Part shown: piece by piece, positions 25,698 through 33,948 of the stretch
How positions within the stretch are numbered: the stretch's first letter is position 1
How the letters are laid out: every line of letters begins with the position of its first letter
Assembly: GCA_963820185.1 (NCBI GenBank)
Contig: CAWFYV010000006.1
Span: 62,001-126,000 of the forward strand
DNA length: 64,000 nucleotides
Source of the DNA: Aquilonibacter sp963820185
GTDB taxonomy: Bacteria; Vulcanimicrobiota; Vulcanimicrobiia; Vulcanimicrobiales; Vulcanimicrobiaceae
Direction of reading: 5' to 3'
Notes under the pieces: generated by a model
The model's input: the letters and a program-made list of their open reading frames with translations, nothing else
What the model was told of the DNA's origin: nothing
The model's database searches: none
Made by a program: the position numbers and the translations under genes

Positions 25698-25699
25698 TT

Positions 25700-26455
25700 T
25701 TAAATCGGGATCGGGCCGACTTCACTGCCCGCGATAAATTGCTGCACGATCGGATTCATCGATTTCTTGATCTCATCCACCGTGCCGAAGGCAATGATTG
25801 CACCTTCGAAGAGCATCGCGACGTAGTCGGCCATCATGTAGATCGATTGCAGATCGTGCGAGATCACGACCGCCGTGCCGTTGAGCTTCTTGCGCAGATT
25901 GATGATCGTATCGGTGATCAGATGCGTCACGATCGGATCGAGACCGGTGGTCGGCTCATCATACAGAATCAAATCCGGCCGGGTGACGATTGCGCGTGCG
26001 AAGCCCGCGCGTTTGAGCATGCCGCCGGAGAGTTCGCTCGGCATGCTGTCATACGTGTGCTCGAGGCCGACCGAGACCAGAGCATCCTCGGCGGTTTTGT
26101 GAATCGCAGCGTCGGGTTCGTGGGTGTGCTCGCGTAACGGAAGCGCGACGTTCTCACCGACGGTCATGCTGTCGAGCAGCGCCGCGAACTGGAACGAAAG
26201 GCTGATCGATTTACGCACGTCGTTCAATTGCGTCTCTGGAATGTGGCAGATGTCCACGTTGCGGATGTAGACGTGTCCGGCGTCGGGTTTGCGCAAGCCG
26301 TCGAGCAGACGCAGGATCGTCGACTTACCGGCGCCCGAGAGCCCGATGATGCACGTGATCGCGCCTTCGACGATATCGAGCGAACAGTTCTTCAGAATGA
26401 CGCGATCGCTGTATGCGAGTGTCACATCGTCGAGGCTCGCGATGACGTTGGGCAT
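25700..26455 (-). CDS. mlaF: MlaF-like ABC transporter ATP-binding protein
   Basis: Powers MCE lipid transport. Walker A is GLSGAGKST, the signature is LSGGMLKRAGFARAI, Walker B is LILYDEPTTGLDP and the switch His is in VVISHDL. 251 residues from ATG 26455; a TTG two codons earlier overlaps the mlaE stop and is an alternative. The signature with MLKR is typical of the Mkl/MlaF branch. It lies directly after mlaE, and mlaD follows after a 188-base gap with hairpins. Confidence 0.95.
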   Translation of the reverse strand: MPNVIASLDDVTLAYSDRVILKNCSLDIVEGAITCIIGLSGAGKSTILRLLDGLRKPDAGHVYIRNVDICHIPETQLNDVRKSISLSFQFAALLDSMTVGENVALPLREHTHEPDAAIHKTAEDALVSVGLEHTYDSMPSELSGGMLKRAGFARAIVTRPDLILYDEPTTGLDPIVTHLITDTIINLRKKLNGTAVVISHDLQSIYMMADYVAMLFEGAIIAFGTVDEIKKSMNPIVQQFIAGSEVGPIPI

Positions 26456-26457
26456 GC

Positions 26458-27234
26458 TCAATGACCGCCGAAGAGCACAAACGAGAGCACAAAGTTCGAG
26501 ACAAAGATCAGAATGATCGAGATCACGACCGCGCCGGTCGTTGAAGCGCCGACACCGGCCGCGCCACCGCGTGTCGAGAGTCCTTGATAGGCACCGACGA
26601 GCGCGATGATCGCGGCGAAGACGACCGACTTGAGCAGTCCCTTGAGGACGTCTTCAAAACCGACGGCCTGCCGTGCCGAGGAGAGGAACGTGTCGTACGA
26701 GATGTGCGCGTACGTCTGCGCGATCCACATGCCGCCGACGATCGAAATCACGTCGGCGAAGATCGTCAGCAGCGGCAGCATCACGATCATCGCGAGCAAC
26801 TTTGGGAGTACTAAGAAACGCGGAATCTCCAGGCCCATCGACGTGAGCGCCTCGATCTGCTCGGTGACGACCATCGAGCCGATCTCCGCGGCGATCGCCG
26901 CGCCGGCGCGGCCCGCGACGACGACGGCGGTGAGCATCGGGCCAAGCTCGCGTACCGAACCGAAGGCGACGGCACTGCCCACGAAACTGCCAAAGCCATA
27001 TTGCGCGGCCTGAACTGCGGATTCGAGCGAGATCACCATGCCGGTGAAGAGTGAGGTCAGGAGCACGATCGTGAGCGACTGAAAGCCCAAGAAGTAGCAC
27101 TGATTGATCGTCTCGACAAACCGAATGCGCAGCTTCGCAGCGAAGCTGCCCGACTCGGCGGCCAGGATTACGACGCCGCCGGCATACTCGAAGAATTCGA
27201 TCGTTGCCTGGCCGACGCGATCGAGGACCTTCAT
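26458..27234 (-). CDS. mlaE: MlaE-like ABC transporter permease
   Basis: Integral membrane permease of the MCE lipid transporter, 258 residues with about five hydrophobic helices. Conserved MlaE pieces include GFQSLTIVLLTSLFTGMV, the RELGPMLTAVVVAGRAGAAI coupling region and EIGSMVVTEQIEAL. ATG 27234 overlaps the upstream small gene by 4 bases (ATGA). With MlaF and MlaD it would shuttle lipids between inner and outer membrane, the strongest evidence here for a diderm envelope. Confidence 0.95.
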   Translation of the reverse strand: MKVLDRVGQATIEFFEYAGGVVILAAESGSFAAKLRIRFVETINQCYFLGFQSLTIVLLTSLFTGMVISLESAVQAAQYGFGSFVGSAVAFGSVRELGPMLTAVVVAGRAGAAIAAEIGSMVVTEQIEALTSMGLEIPRFLVLPKLLAMIVMLPLLTIFADVISIVGGMWIAQTYAHISYDTFLSSARQAVGFEDVLKGLLKSVVFAAIIALVGAYQGLSTRGGAAGVGASTTGAVVISIILIFVSNFVLSFVLFGGH

Positions 27235-27569
27235 GCGCGCTCGGCTCCAATCGCATCGAGTTCGGTAAGTACGGCTTGCGTTGCTTCGATGCGTTTGACG
27301 GCCACGCCGCGTTCGGCTGCCAGGTTGAAGTGGACTTGGTTGGTGTGCTCGAGACGCCGGTCGACGTCGCGCAGATGGCCGCGAGCTTCACGCTCGAACG
27401 CTGCGAAATAGCGCCGCACGGCGGCGACGTACTCGTCACGTTGCCGCGGGTCGAGCGAACCGTTTGCGAGTGCCTGCGCAGCGGCGTCTTGCGCCTTACG
27501 CATTGCACGGTCGGTGATGTGAAACGCTCCGACCTGCGCAACCAGTGCCGCGACGCGATCAGGCGTCAT
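27231..27569 (-). CDS. Small helical protein, first gene of the mla operon
   Basis: Function not recognised. 112 residues, rich in Ala, Arg and Glu, predicted almost entirely helical, with no signal peptide or TM segment. The 4-base overlap with mlaE implies that it is made with the transporter. It is not MlaB (no STAS features) or MlaC (no export signal), so it may be an operon-specific accessory factor. Confidence 0.65.
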   Translation of the reverse strand: MTPDRVAALVAQVGAFHITDRAMRKAQDAAAQALANGSLDPRQRDEYVAAVRRYFAAFEREARGHLRDVDRRLEHTNQVHFNLAAERGVAVKRIEATQAVLTELDAIGAERA

Positions 27570-27606
27570 GGGAGGCCTCTCTCGTCATGACGAATCGGTC
27601 GCTCGC

Positions 27607-27933
27607 ATGAGACAGATCCTTGTATTGGCCGCACTCTTTACCCTCGTCGCAGCCATTCAGGCGAAAATCACGGTGACGCCGGCGGCAAAAACCATCCGCG
27701 TCGGTGACACGCTGCAGGTCGTCGCGAGCTACATCAATCAGAGCCTCGCAGCTGGGCCGATGCAGTGTCGCAACGGCGGCGCGCTCGCCCTCCTGAGCCA
27801 GAGCGAGATGGTCCCGAGTCAAACGGAGACCCGCGTTGCCCTCACGGTTCGCGGTCAGCATGCCGGCGTCTGCACGATCGATTTCCGATCCGACTTGGCC
27901 AAGGGCTCCGCGCACATCAAGATCGTGCGGTAA
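27607..27933 (+). CDS. Small secreted Ig-like protein
   Basis: Function not recognised. ATG 27607 gives 108 residues: a signal peptide (about 1-20), then one beta-sandwich domain with two Cys. Its end, RGQHAGVCTIDFRSDLAKGS, is closely similar to the end of the protein at 28732, so they are paralogues on either side of rph. The 3' end overlaps the convergent rph gene by 17 bases. It diverges from the mla operon with about 37 bases between starts. Confidence 0.72.
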   Translation: MRQILVLAALFTLVAAIQAKITVTPAAKTIRVGDTLQVVASYINQSLAAGPMQCRNGGALALLSQSEMVPSQTETRVALTVRGQHAGVCTIDFRSDLAKGSAHIKIVR

Positions 27934-28651
27934 TTCCGGCTTCGCCCAGCACTGCATGTTGCTTTTCGAAGAGCGTGCGGATGCCGCCCTCAGCGAGGGC
28001 CAGCAATTGGTCGAGTTGCTTGCGATCGAAGGGTGCCGCCTCGGCCGTTCCTTGCAACTCCACGTACTTGCCGGCATCGGTCATAAAGACATTCATATCG
28101 GTATGGGCGCTCGAATCCTCGTCGTAGGCAAGGTCGAGCATCGGTACGCCGTTGACGATGCCGACGCTGACCGCGGCGACCATGCCGGTGAGCGGCCACT
28201 TTGCGCCCGCAAGCGCGGGAACGCCACGCAATGCGAGCGCGAGCGCAACGAAGGCGCCGGTCACGGATGCCGTGCGTGTGCCGCCATCGGCTTGCAGCAC
28301 GTCGCAGTCGATCCAAACCGTGCGTTCGCCGAGCTTCGCCGTGTCGGTGACCGCGCGCAAAGCACGCCCGATGATGCGCTGAATCTCGTGCGTCCGTCCT
28401 CCGATACGGCCCTTGGCGGATTCACGCTGCGTGCGCTCTTGGGTCGCCCGCGGCAGCATCGCGTACTCGGCGCTCACCCAGCCCAGCCCGCGTCCTTTGA
28501 GCCATTGCGGCACGCGCTCTTCGAGCGTTGCTGCGCAGATGACCCGCGTATTCCCAATGCTGATCAGCGCGCTGCCTTCCGCGTACTTCAAAAAGCCCGG
28601 CTCGATAGAGACCGGGCGGAGTTCATCGGGCCTACGCCCGTCCGAACGCAT
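27917..28651 (-). CDS. rph: Ribonuclease PH
   Basis: Phosphorolytic 3'-exoribonuclease that trims tRNA 3' ends. MRSDGRRPDELRPVSI is the family start. Conserved ISIGNTRVICAAT, GRGLGWVSAEYAMLPRAT, GRIGGRTHEIQRIIGRALRA (phosphate site) and WIDCDVLQADGGTRTASV are all present. About 244 residues. ATG 28651 and 28654 are adjacent; GAGG upstream suits 28651 best. Expressed alone between two convergent or divergent small secreted-protein genes. Confidence 0.96.
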   Translation of the reverse strand: MRSDGRRPDELRPVSIEPGFLKYAEGSALISIGNTRVICAATLEERVPQWLKGRGLGWVSAEYAMLPRATQERTQRESAKGRIGGRTHEIQRIIGRALRAVTDTAKLGERTVWIDCDVLQADGGTRTASVTGAFVALALALRGVPALAGAKWPLTGMVAAVSVGIVNGVPMLDLAYDEDSSAHTDMNVFMTDAGKYVELQGTAEAAPFDRKQLDQLLALAEGGIRTLFEKQHAVLGEAGITARS

Positions 28652-28731
28652 CATATCCTCGCTCTCTTTGGCGCGCCGCGCAGGCATTCCGCCCCCACGC
28701 CCTGGAAGCGCTCCCTTGGCAGGAGGCGCCC

Positions 28732-29094
28732 ATGAAAGCAGTTACCACCGCCGCATTCGCCGCGGCGCTTGCACTCGTTCCGATCGTTGCTGCGGCCGAG
28801 CCGGTCACGGTGGCGCCCAAAACGATCGCACTCGAGATCGGGGGACGCGTCTTCGCAAAGGTGACTGCCAGTGCGGCGAGCGCAAGGATTAACGTGCAGT
28901 CTACCTGTTACACCACCGCCGGTTCACCCAAAGACATCTTGAAAGTCACCGGTATCAGCTCGCAAAGCGGGGCGAAGGAATCGAAGATCACGATGGACCT
29001 GCGCGCGCAACACGCCGGAAAGTGCACGATCACCTTCACAAGCCACATGGACAGCGCGACCGTTCACGTGATAGTCGAGGAAGAAAAGCCCTGA
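28732..29094 (+). CDS. Small secreted Ig-like protein, paralogue of the one at 27607
   Basis: Function not recognised. ATG 28732 follows AGGAGG. 120 residues: signal peptide ending near residue 21 (VAAAE), then a beta-rich domain with two Cys. RAQHAGKCTITF matches RGQHAGVCTIDF in the 27607 protein, and the domain architecture is the same. The ribosome site is one of the strongest in the window, suggesting good expression. It runs convergently to the glmS operon end. Confidence 0.78.
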   Translation: MKAVTTAAFAAALALVPIVAAAEPVTVAPKTIALEIGGRVFAKVTASAASARINVQSTCYTTAGSPKDILKVTGISSQSGAKESKITMDLRAQHAGKCTITFTSHMDSATVHVIVEEEKP

Positions 29095-29097
29095 CCG

Positions 29098-29277
29098 CTA
29101 TTCCGAGCGGGCTTCTTCGTTCTCGGTGAGCCGGTCGTAGATGTGGCGCGCGTACCAGTCGGGCCAGTCCGCATCGGGATGCCCGAGCGATTTTTCGTAG
29201 ATCCCGTGCGCATGCTCCGCGTCGCGGAGCAGATCGGCAAGCCGCACGACGGGATCGTTGCCTAGATCAACTTGCAT
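29098..29277 (-). CDS. Short protein with WPDWYARH motif, 59 residues
   Basis: Function not recognised. ATG 29277 to TAG 29098. The product is acidic and soluble, with an N-terminal helix (LADLLRDAEHAHGIYEK) followed by DWPDWYARHIYDRL. The helix-plus-DWPDWYA layout recurs in short bacterial proteins of unknown function, often near metabolic enzymes. It lies 15 bases after glmS on the same strand and is probably the last gene of the gmk-rpoZ-glmS unit. Confidence 0.72.
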   Translation of the reverse strand: MQVDLGNDPVVRLADLLRDAEHAHGIYEKSLGHPDADWPDWYARHIYDRLTENEEARSE

Positions 29278-29292
29278 AGCGGTAGTATACCG

Positions 29293-31134
29293 CTATTCTA
29301 CGGTCACCGTCTTGGCGAGGTTGCGCGGTTGATCGACGTCCTTGCCTTCGATGTCGGCGATGTGATAGGCAAGTAACTGCAGCGGTATGACGTTCACGAT
29401 CGGCGATAGCAATTCGTCGACCTTTGGTACCCAAAAGACGTGATCGGCGACGGCCGCTGCATCTTCATCACCGTGATTAGCAACGAGGATGATCGGGGCC
29501 TCGCGCGCCTTCGACTCCATGATGTTGGAGAGGATCTTCTCGCGCACGCGCCCGTCGGTCATGATGCCTATCACGGGCGTCTCGGTGTCGAGCAGCGCGA
29601 TCGGCCCATGCTTCATTTCGCCTGCTGCATAGCCCTCGGCGTGGATGTAGCTGATCTCTTTCAGCTTGAGCGCCCCTTCGAGTGCGGTCGGGTAATTGAT
29701 GTAGCGACCGATGAAGAGGCAGCTGTGCATCTTGCGAATCTTGCGTGCGACGTCGCGAATATAGTCGGACGTATTGAGTACGACGTCGACGGCCGCGGGC
29801 AAAAGCTTCGTGTTCTCGGCGATTTCTGCTAAGCGGCGCGGCTCGACGGTTCCGCGCACGCTCGCGAGGTAAAGCGCGAAGAGCGTCATCGCGGTCACTT
29901 GCGAAACGTAGGTCTTGGTGGCGGCAACGCCGATCTCCGGACCGCCGCGCGTGTAGAGCGTTCCGTCCGCAAGCCGGGTGAGGTGCGAGCCGAGGACGTT
30001 GCAGATCCCCAGAAGCGAGCTGCCGGCTTCCTTGGCGATCTTCACGGCTTCGATTGTGTCGGCTGTCTCGCCGGATTGCGACATCGCAATCACGAGCGTC
30101 GTCGGATCGATCACCGGGTCGCCGTAACGGAACTCGCTGGCGAGCTCCATCTCGACTGGTAACTTGACCAGCGAGCGCAGCAAGTACATGCCGACCATGC
30201 CGGCGTGGTACGCGGTACCGCAGCCGGTAATCGCGATCTTGGAGATCTCGCGCAGGCGATCTTCGGCGATGGTGCCCAGCTCTTCGCTCAAGTCTACTTG
30301 CGCATCGTCGTCGATCCGGCCGGAGAGCGTCTCCTTGATGACGTTGGGTTCCTCGAAGATCTCCTTGAGCATGAAGTGCTTGTAGCCGCTCTTCTCCGCC
30401 GAGGCCGCATCCCACGTCACGTTGATGATGTCGCGTGCGATCGGCGTGCCGTCGTAGCTCGTCAAGCGGTATCCGTTGCGATCGACAACGGCCATCTCAC
30501 CCTCTTGCAGGATGATCTCGCGGCGCGTGTAGGGCAGAATGGCGGGCGTGTCGGAGGCGACGTACATCTCGCCCTCGCCAATCCCAATCACGAGCGGGCT
30601 TGCACCATTGCGTGCAAAGATCAGCTGTGTCGGGTCTTCGCTCGAGATCACGCCAAGTGCGTACGCGCCCCGGACCTCGGCGAGCGTTTTACGTAGCGCG
30701 TCCACGAGGTCACCGTCGTCGTGCATCTCGATGAGGTGTGCGAGCACTTCGGTATCGGTCTCGCTCTTGAAGACGTGGCCCGCTTCGATCAGCTTTGCGC
30801 GCAGCGGTGCGTAGTTTTCGATGATGCCGTTGTGCACGACCGCGATGCGGCCGGTGCAGTCCATGTGCGGATGGGCGTTGGCATCGTTGGGCCGCCCGTG
30901 GGTCGCCCAGCGCGTATGGCCCAAGCCGACCTTGCCATGGAGTGCATGGCCGTTGGTGAGCCGCTCGGCCAAAACTGAGAGCTTACCCTCGGCCTTACTC
31001 CCGGTCAGCGCACCGGACGCGTCGATTACCGCGATGCCGGCGCTATCGTATCCGCGATACTCCAGACGCGCCAGCGAATCGAGAATGATCGGAACGCTAT
31101 CGCGCTCCCCGATGTAACCGACTATCCCGCACAC
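29293..31134 (-). CDS. glmS: Glutamine-fructose-6-phosphate aminotransferase GlmS
   Basis: Makes glucosamine-6-phosphate from fructose-6-phosphate and glutamine, feeding GlmM. The start MCGIVGYIG places the catalytic Cys at residue 2. The glutaminase domain shows YRGYDSAG and HTRWATHG. The two SIS isomerase domains follow, with GCGTAYHAG, SQSGETADT and the C-terminal PRNLAKTVTVE. 613 residues, the normal size. GTG 31134 is fixed by the need for Cys2. No glmS ribozyme space exists: only 7 bases separate it from rpoZ. Confidence 0.97.
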   Translation of the reverse strand: MCGIVGYIGERDSVPIILDSLARLEYRGYDSAGIAVIDASGALTGSKAEGKLSVLAERLTNGHALHGKVGLGHTRWATHGRPNDANAHPHMDCTGRIAVVHNGIIENYAPLRAKLIEAGHVFKSETDTEVLAHLIEMHDDGDLVDALRKTLAEVRGAYALGVISSEDPTQLIFARNGASPLVIGIGEGEMYVASDTPAILPYTRREIILQEGEMAVVDRNGYRLTSYDGTPIARDIINVTWDAASAEKSGYKHFMLKEIFEEPNVIKETLSGRIDDDAQVDLSEELGTIAEDRLREISKIAITGCGTAYHAGMVGMYLLRSLVKLPVEMELASEFRYGDPVIDPTTLVIAMSQSGETADTIEAVKIAKEAGSSLLGICNVLGSHLTRLADGTLYTRGGPEIGVAATKTYVSQVTAMTLFALYLASVRGTVEPRRLAEIAENTKLLPAAVDVVLNTSDYIRDVARKIRKMHSCLFIGRYINYPTALEGALKLKEISYIHAEGYAAGEMKHGPIALLDTETPVIGIMTDGRVREKILSNIMESKAREAPIILVANHGDEDAAAVADHVFWVPKVDELLSPIVNVIPLQLLAYHIADIEGKDVDQPRNLAKTVTVE

Positions 31135-31141
31135 GGTTGGT

Positions 31142-31414
31142 TTACTTTATGCCTTCCTTCGTACGATGGTATTCGATTTTGCCTTCAGCGATCTCGTCGA
31201 GGGCAATTGAGACCGGCTTGTTGGGATTGATGTCCGCTTGATCGACCAGAGGCTCGCTCGCGAAAAACTCGCGGCGATCTGCGAATGGCAATTGCTGAAT
31301 GCGAACCCAATTGTTAAGTTGGCGCGCGCGTTTGGTCACGATGTTGACCAGGCTGAACTTGGAATCGGCGTGCTTGAGCAGCGCGTCGAGGTCTCCGAAA
31401 ACAGTTTTACTCAC
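31142..31414 (-). CDS. rpoZ: RNA polymerase omega subunit
   Basis: A 90-residue omega-like protein. FSLVNIVTKRARQLN matches the RpoZ core (Lvxxxa-RArql), and KPVSIALDEIAEGKI matches the conserved C-terminal helix. Placed between gmk and glmS; gmk-rpoZ is the standard bacterial order. GTG 31414 is the only reasonable start. Omega assists RNA polymerase assembly. Confidence 0.92.
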   Translation of the reverse strand: MSKTVFGDLDALLKHADSKFSLVNIVTKRARQLNNWVRIQQLPFADRREFFASEPLVDQADINPNKPVSIALDEIAEGKIEYHRTKEGIK

Positions 31415-31445
31415 GATGGTGTGTCATTGTCCCTTCAGTTGCTAG

Positions 31446-32066
31446 TTACGATTGTTCCAGATCACCGAGCGAATCGTCGCTGTAGCGATGGATCCGGAAC
31501 CGTTCAGCCTGCAAAATCGCTTGCAGGTCAGAGGTCGCTTGCTCCGGTTTTCCTTCTTCATTAATCACGATGTAGTCGAACTCACGAATACATCGCATTT
31601 CCAGATGCGCGATCTCGAGGCGTCGCGCAATCTCGTCGTTCGTTTCGGTTCGCCGTGCCAGCAGCCGCTGGCGCAGTTGCGAGAAGCGATCCGGCACGAG
31701 GAAGATCAGCACCGCGTCCGGGAAGGCGGCCTTGATTCGCATCGCGCCATTGACCTCGGGCTTCATGATCACGTCATAGCCCGCTTTCAAGTTTGCCTCG
31801 ATGAAGTCGAGTGGCGTGCCGTAGAGTTGCCCGTTGTACTCGAACCACTCAAGGAATCCACCCGCCGCTTGGCGCGCCTCGAAGGCCGAGCGGTCTAGGA
31901 AGAAATAATGCTCGCCTTCACGCTCGTCCGGTCGTGGAGCGCGCGTCGTTGCGGAAACCGAGTAACGCACGCGTGGCATCCGCGTGAGGAGCGCATCGAC
32001 CAGGGTATCTTTGCCGGCCCCGGATGGGCCTGACACCACGAACAAGAGCCCCGGGCCGGTGATCAC
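31446..32066 (-). CDS. gmk: Guanylate kinase
   Basis: Phosphorylates GMP to GDP. The P-loop is SGPSGAGKDT, the GMP-binding region is SVSATTRAPRPDEREGEHYFFL, and the lid follows. The usual Asp-Val-Gln motif is replaced by KPEVNGA, a modest deviation. 206 residues from GTG 32066, preceded by GAGGAG. First gene of a gmk-rpoZ-glmS unit; it diverges from the acyl-CoA synthetase gene with 60 bases between them. Confidence 0.96.
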   Translation of the reverse strand: MITGPGLLFVVSGPSGAGKDTLVDALLTRMPRVRYSVSATTRAPRPDEREGEHYFFLDRSAFEARQAAGGFLEWFEYNGQLYGTPLDFIEANLKAGYDVIMKPEVNGAMRIKAAFPDAVLIFLVPDRFSQLRQRLLARRTETNDEIARRLEIAHLEMRCIREFDYIVINEEGKPEQATSDLQAILQAERFRIHRYSDDSLGDLEQS

Positions 32067-32126
32067 GCGAACTCCTCTGGACGCAAAGCCGGTAGGTTCC
32101 TAGCCGATGGGGAGGATACCTGGTCC

Positions 32127-33629
32127 ATGTCGCTGTCACTTGCATCGATCCTCGCTGAGAGCGCACTCCGGCATCCCGGCCGCACCGCGCTGATCGCCGG
32201 TCCGGAACGCGTTTCCTACGCCCAGCTGTGGGAGCAAGCGCGGCAGTATGCTGCGCGCCTCCGCGCGCTCGGCGTCCGCGCCGGGGACCGGGTCGGCATC
32301 CTGTTACTGAACACGCCGGATTTCCCAGGGGCGTATTATGGGGTCTTGGCGCTCGGCGCGGTGGTCGTGCCGATCCACGCCCTGCTCACCCCGGGCGAGA
32401 TCAGCTACATCCTGCGCGACGCGGGCGTGCGGGTACTGATCAGCGGTGGGCCGCTGCTGGCTAACGCGCGGGCCGGTGCAGCCGAGGCAGGCGTCGAGGT
32501 ATTTGAAGCTGCGCAGCCCCAAGACGCGCCCGTCGAGGATATCGTTGCACGCGACGCCGGCGACGACGCGGTCGTGCTCTACACGAGCGGAACGACCGGA
32601 CGGCCCAAAGGCGCGGTGTTGACGCAAAGCAACATCGTGCTCAACGCCTCGGTCTGCGTGAGCGACCTCTTTTACGTCGCGCAAGAAGACGTATTTCTCG
32701 CCGCTCTTCCGCTCTTCCACGCGTTCGGTCAAACCGTTGTCATGAACGCAGCCTTTCGCGCCGGCGCATCGGTCGTCTTGATGTCCCGTTTTGACGGGAC
32801 CGCCGCGCTTGACCTGATGCTCGAACACGGTGTCACCATTTTCGCCGGCGTTCCGACGATGTACATCGCGCTGCTTGAAGCGGCGAAAGGCCGTACGAAT
32901 TTGCCGGAATTGCGCGTTGCCGTTGCCGGCGGTTCCTCGCTGCCGCTTGTCGTGCTCGAAGCGTTCGAAGCGCGCTTTAAGGTCCCGATCTACGAAGGCT
33001 ACGGGCTTTCCGAAACGTCGCCGGTCGCGAGTTTCAATCAACGCGATTTTGGACGCAAGCCCGGAACTGTGGGGAGCGGCATCTGGGGCGTCGAGGTTGA
33101 TGTGATCGATGCCGAGATCGAAGAGCGGATCGTACCGCTGCCGATCGGTGAGTTGGGCGAGATCGTGATCCGCGGACATTGCGTCTTCAAAGGGTATCTG
33201 AACAATCCCGAGGCCACGCGCGCGGCGATCGTCGAAGGCTGGTTCCGCTCGGGCGATCTCGGTACGAAAGATGCCGACGGTTTCATCACCATCGTCGATC
33301 GCAAGAAAGACATGATCTTGCGCGGTGGCTACAACGTCTACCCGCGCGAGGTCGAGGAAGTACTGATGCGCCATCCGGCGGTCAAACAGGTGGCCGTGGT
33401 AGGCGTGCCGCACGACACGCATGGCGAGGAGGTGGTCGCCGTGATCGTACGCTCCGACGACGGAAGCGGTGTCACCGATGAAGCGATCATCGCCTGGTCC
33501 CAAGAGTACCTTGCGCGCTACAAGTATCCGCGACACGTGCACTTCATCGACGCTATGCCGCTCGGTCCCAGCGGTAAGGTGCTCAAACGTGAACTCCGCG
33601 ATCGCTTGCATCAAAGGACGGTATCATGA
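32127..33629 (+). CDS. Acyl-CoA synthetase (AMP-forming, long-chain fatty acid type)
   Basis: Activates a carboxylic acid to its CoA ester through an acyl-AMP. 500 residues from ATG 32127. The P-loop-like YTSGTTGRPKGAV, the GYGLSETSP motif, the hinge WFRSGDLG and the C-terminal catalytic Lys in PSGKVLKRELR are all intact. Linked to a small membrane protein through ATGA overlap. The exact chain length is not predictable; medium- to long-chain fatty acids are most likely. Confidence 0.92.
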   Translation: MSLSLASILAESALRHPGRTALIAGPERVSYAQLWEQARQYAARLRALGVRAGDRVGILLLNTPDFPGAYYGVLALGAVVVPIHALLTPGEISYILRDAGVRVLISGGPLLANARAGAAEAGVEVFEAAQPQDAPVEDIVARDAGDDAVVLYTSGTTGRPKGAVLTQSNIVLNASVCVSDLFYVAQEDVFLAALPLFHAFGQTVVMNAAFRAGASVVLMSRFDGTAALDLMLEHGVTIFAGVPTMYIALLEAAKGRTNLPELRVAVAGGSSLPLVVLEAFEARFKVPIYEGYGLSETSPVASFNQRDFGRKPGTVGSGIWGVEVDVIDAEIEERIVPLPIGELGEIVIRGHCVFKGYLNNPEATRAAIVEGWFRSGDLGTKDADGFITIVDRKKDMILRGGYNVYPREVEEVLMRHPAVKQVAVVGVPHDTHGEEVVAVIVRSDDGSGVTDEAIIAWSQEYLARYKYPRHVHFIDAMPLGPSGKVLKRELRDRLHQRTVS

Positions 33630-33937
33630 TCGGTACGACTACTCGCGTTCGTTCCTTCAACGTCGTTCAGCTCGCACTGATGGCCGGTGTACTGTACGCT
33701 CTACTCGGCATTGTTGTCGGGTTCATCGAAGGTCTTGCCATGATGACGGCGGGCTCAGCTTTCCAAGGCTATGGAATGCCGAGCTTTGGCCCGTTGAGCA
33801 TCGTACTCTTTCCGATCATCCTTGCGATCTTTCTGTTCATCGGCGGCTTCTTATACGGCTTGATCGGCGGGGCGCTGTACAATCTCGTCGCGGGCTGGAT
33901 CGGCGGCGTCGAGGTTCAGCTCGAAACGCGCGTGTAG
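33626..33937 (+). CDS. Small DUF3566-like membrane protein
   Basis: 103 residues with two long hydrophobic segments (about 13-42 and 52-88), then GALYNLVAGWIGGVEVQLE, the Tyr-Asn and Gly-Gly pattern of DUF3566 membrane proteins. Function unknown. The ATG overlaps the acyl-CoA synthetase stop, suggesting translational coupling and possibly a role near lipid metabolism. Confidence 0.72.
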   Translation: MIGTTTRVRSFNVVQLALMAGVLYALLGIVVGFIEGLAMMTAGSAFQGYGMPSFGPLSIVLFPIILAIFLFIGGFLYGLIGGALYNLVAGWIGGVEVQLETRV

Positions 33938-33948
33938 CGCAGCATCGC

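Noticed and set aside
31135..31141. glmS ribozyme upstream of glmS
   Set aside because: Only 7 bases separate rpoZ from glmS, far too short for the ribozyme.
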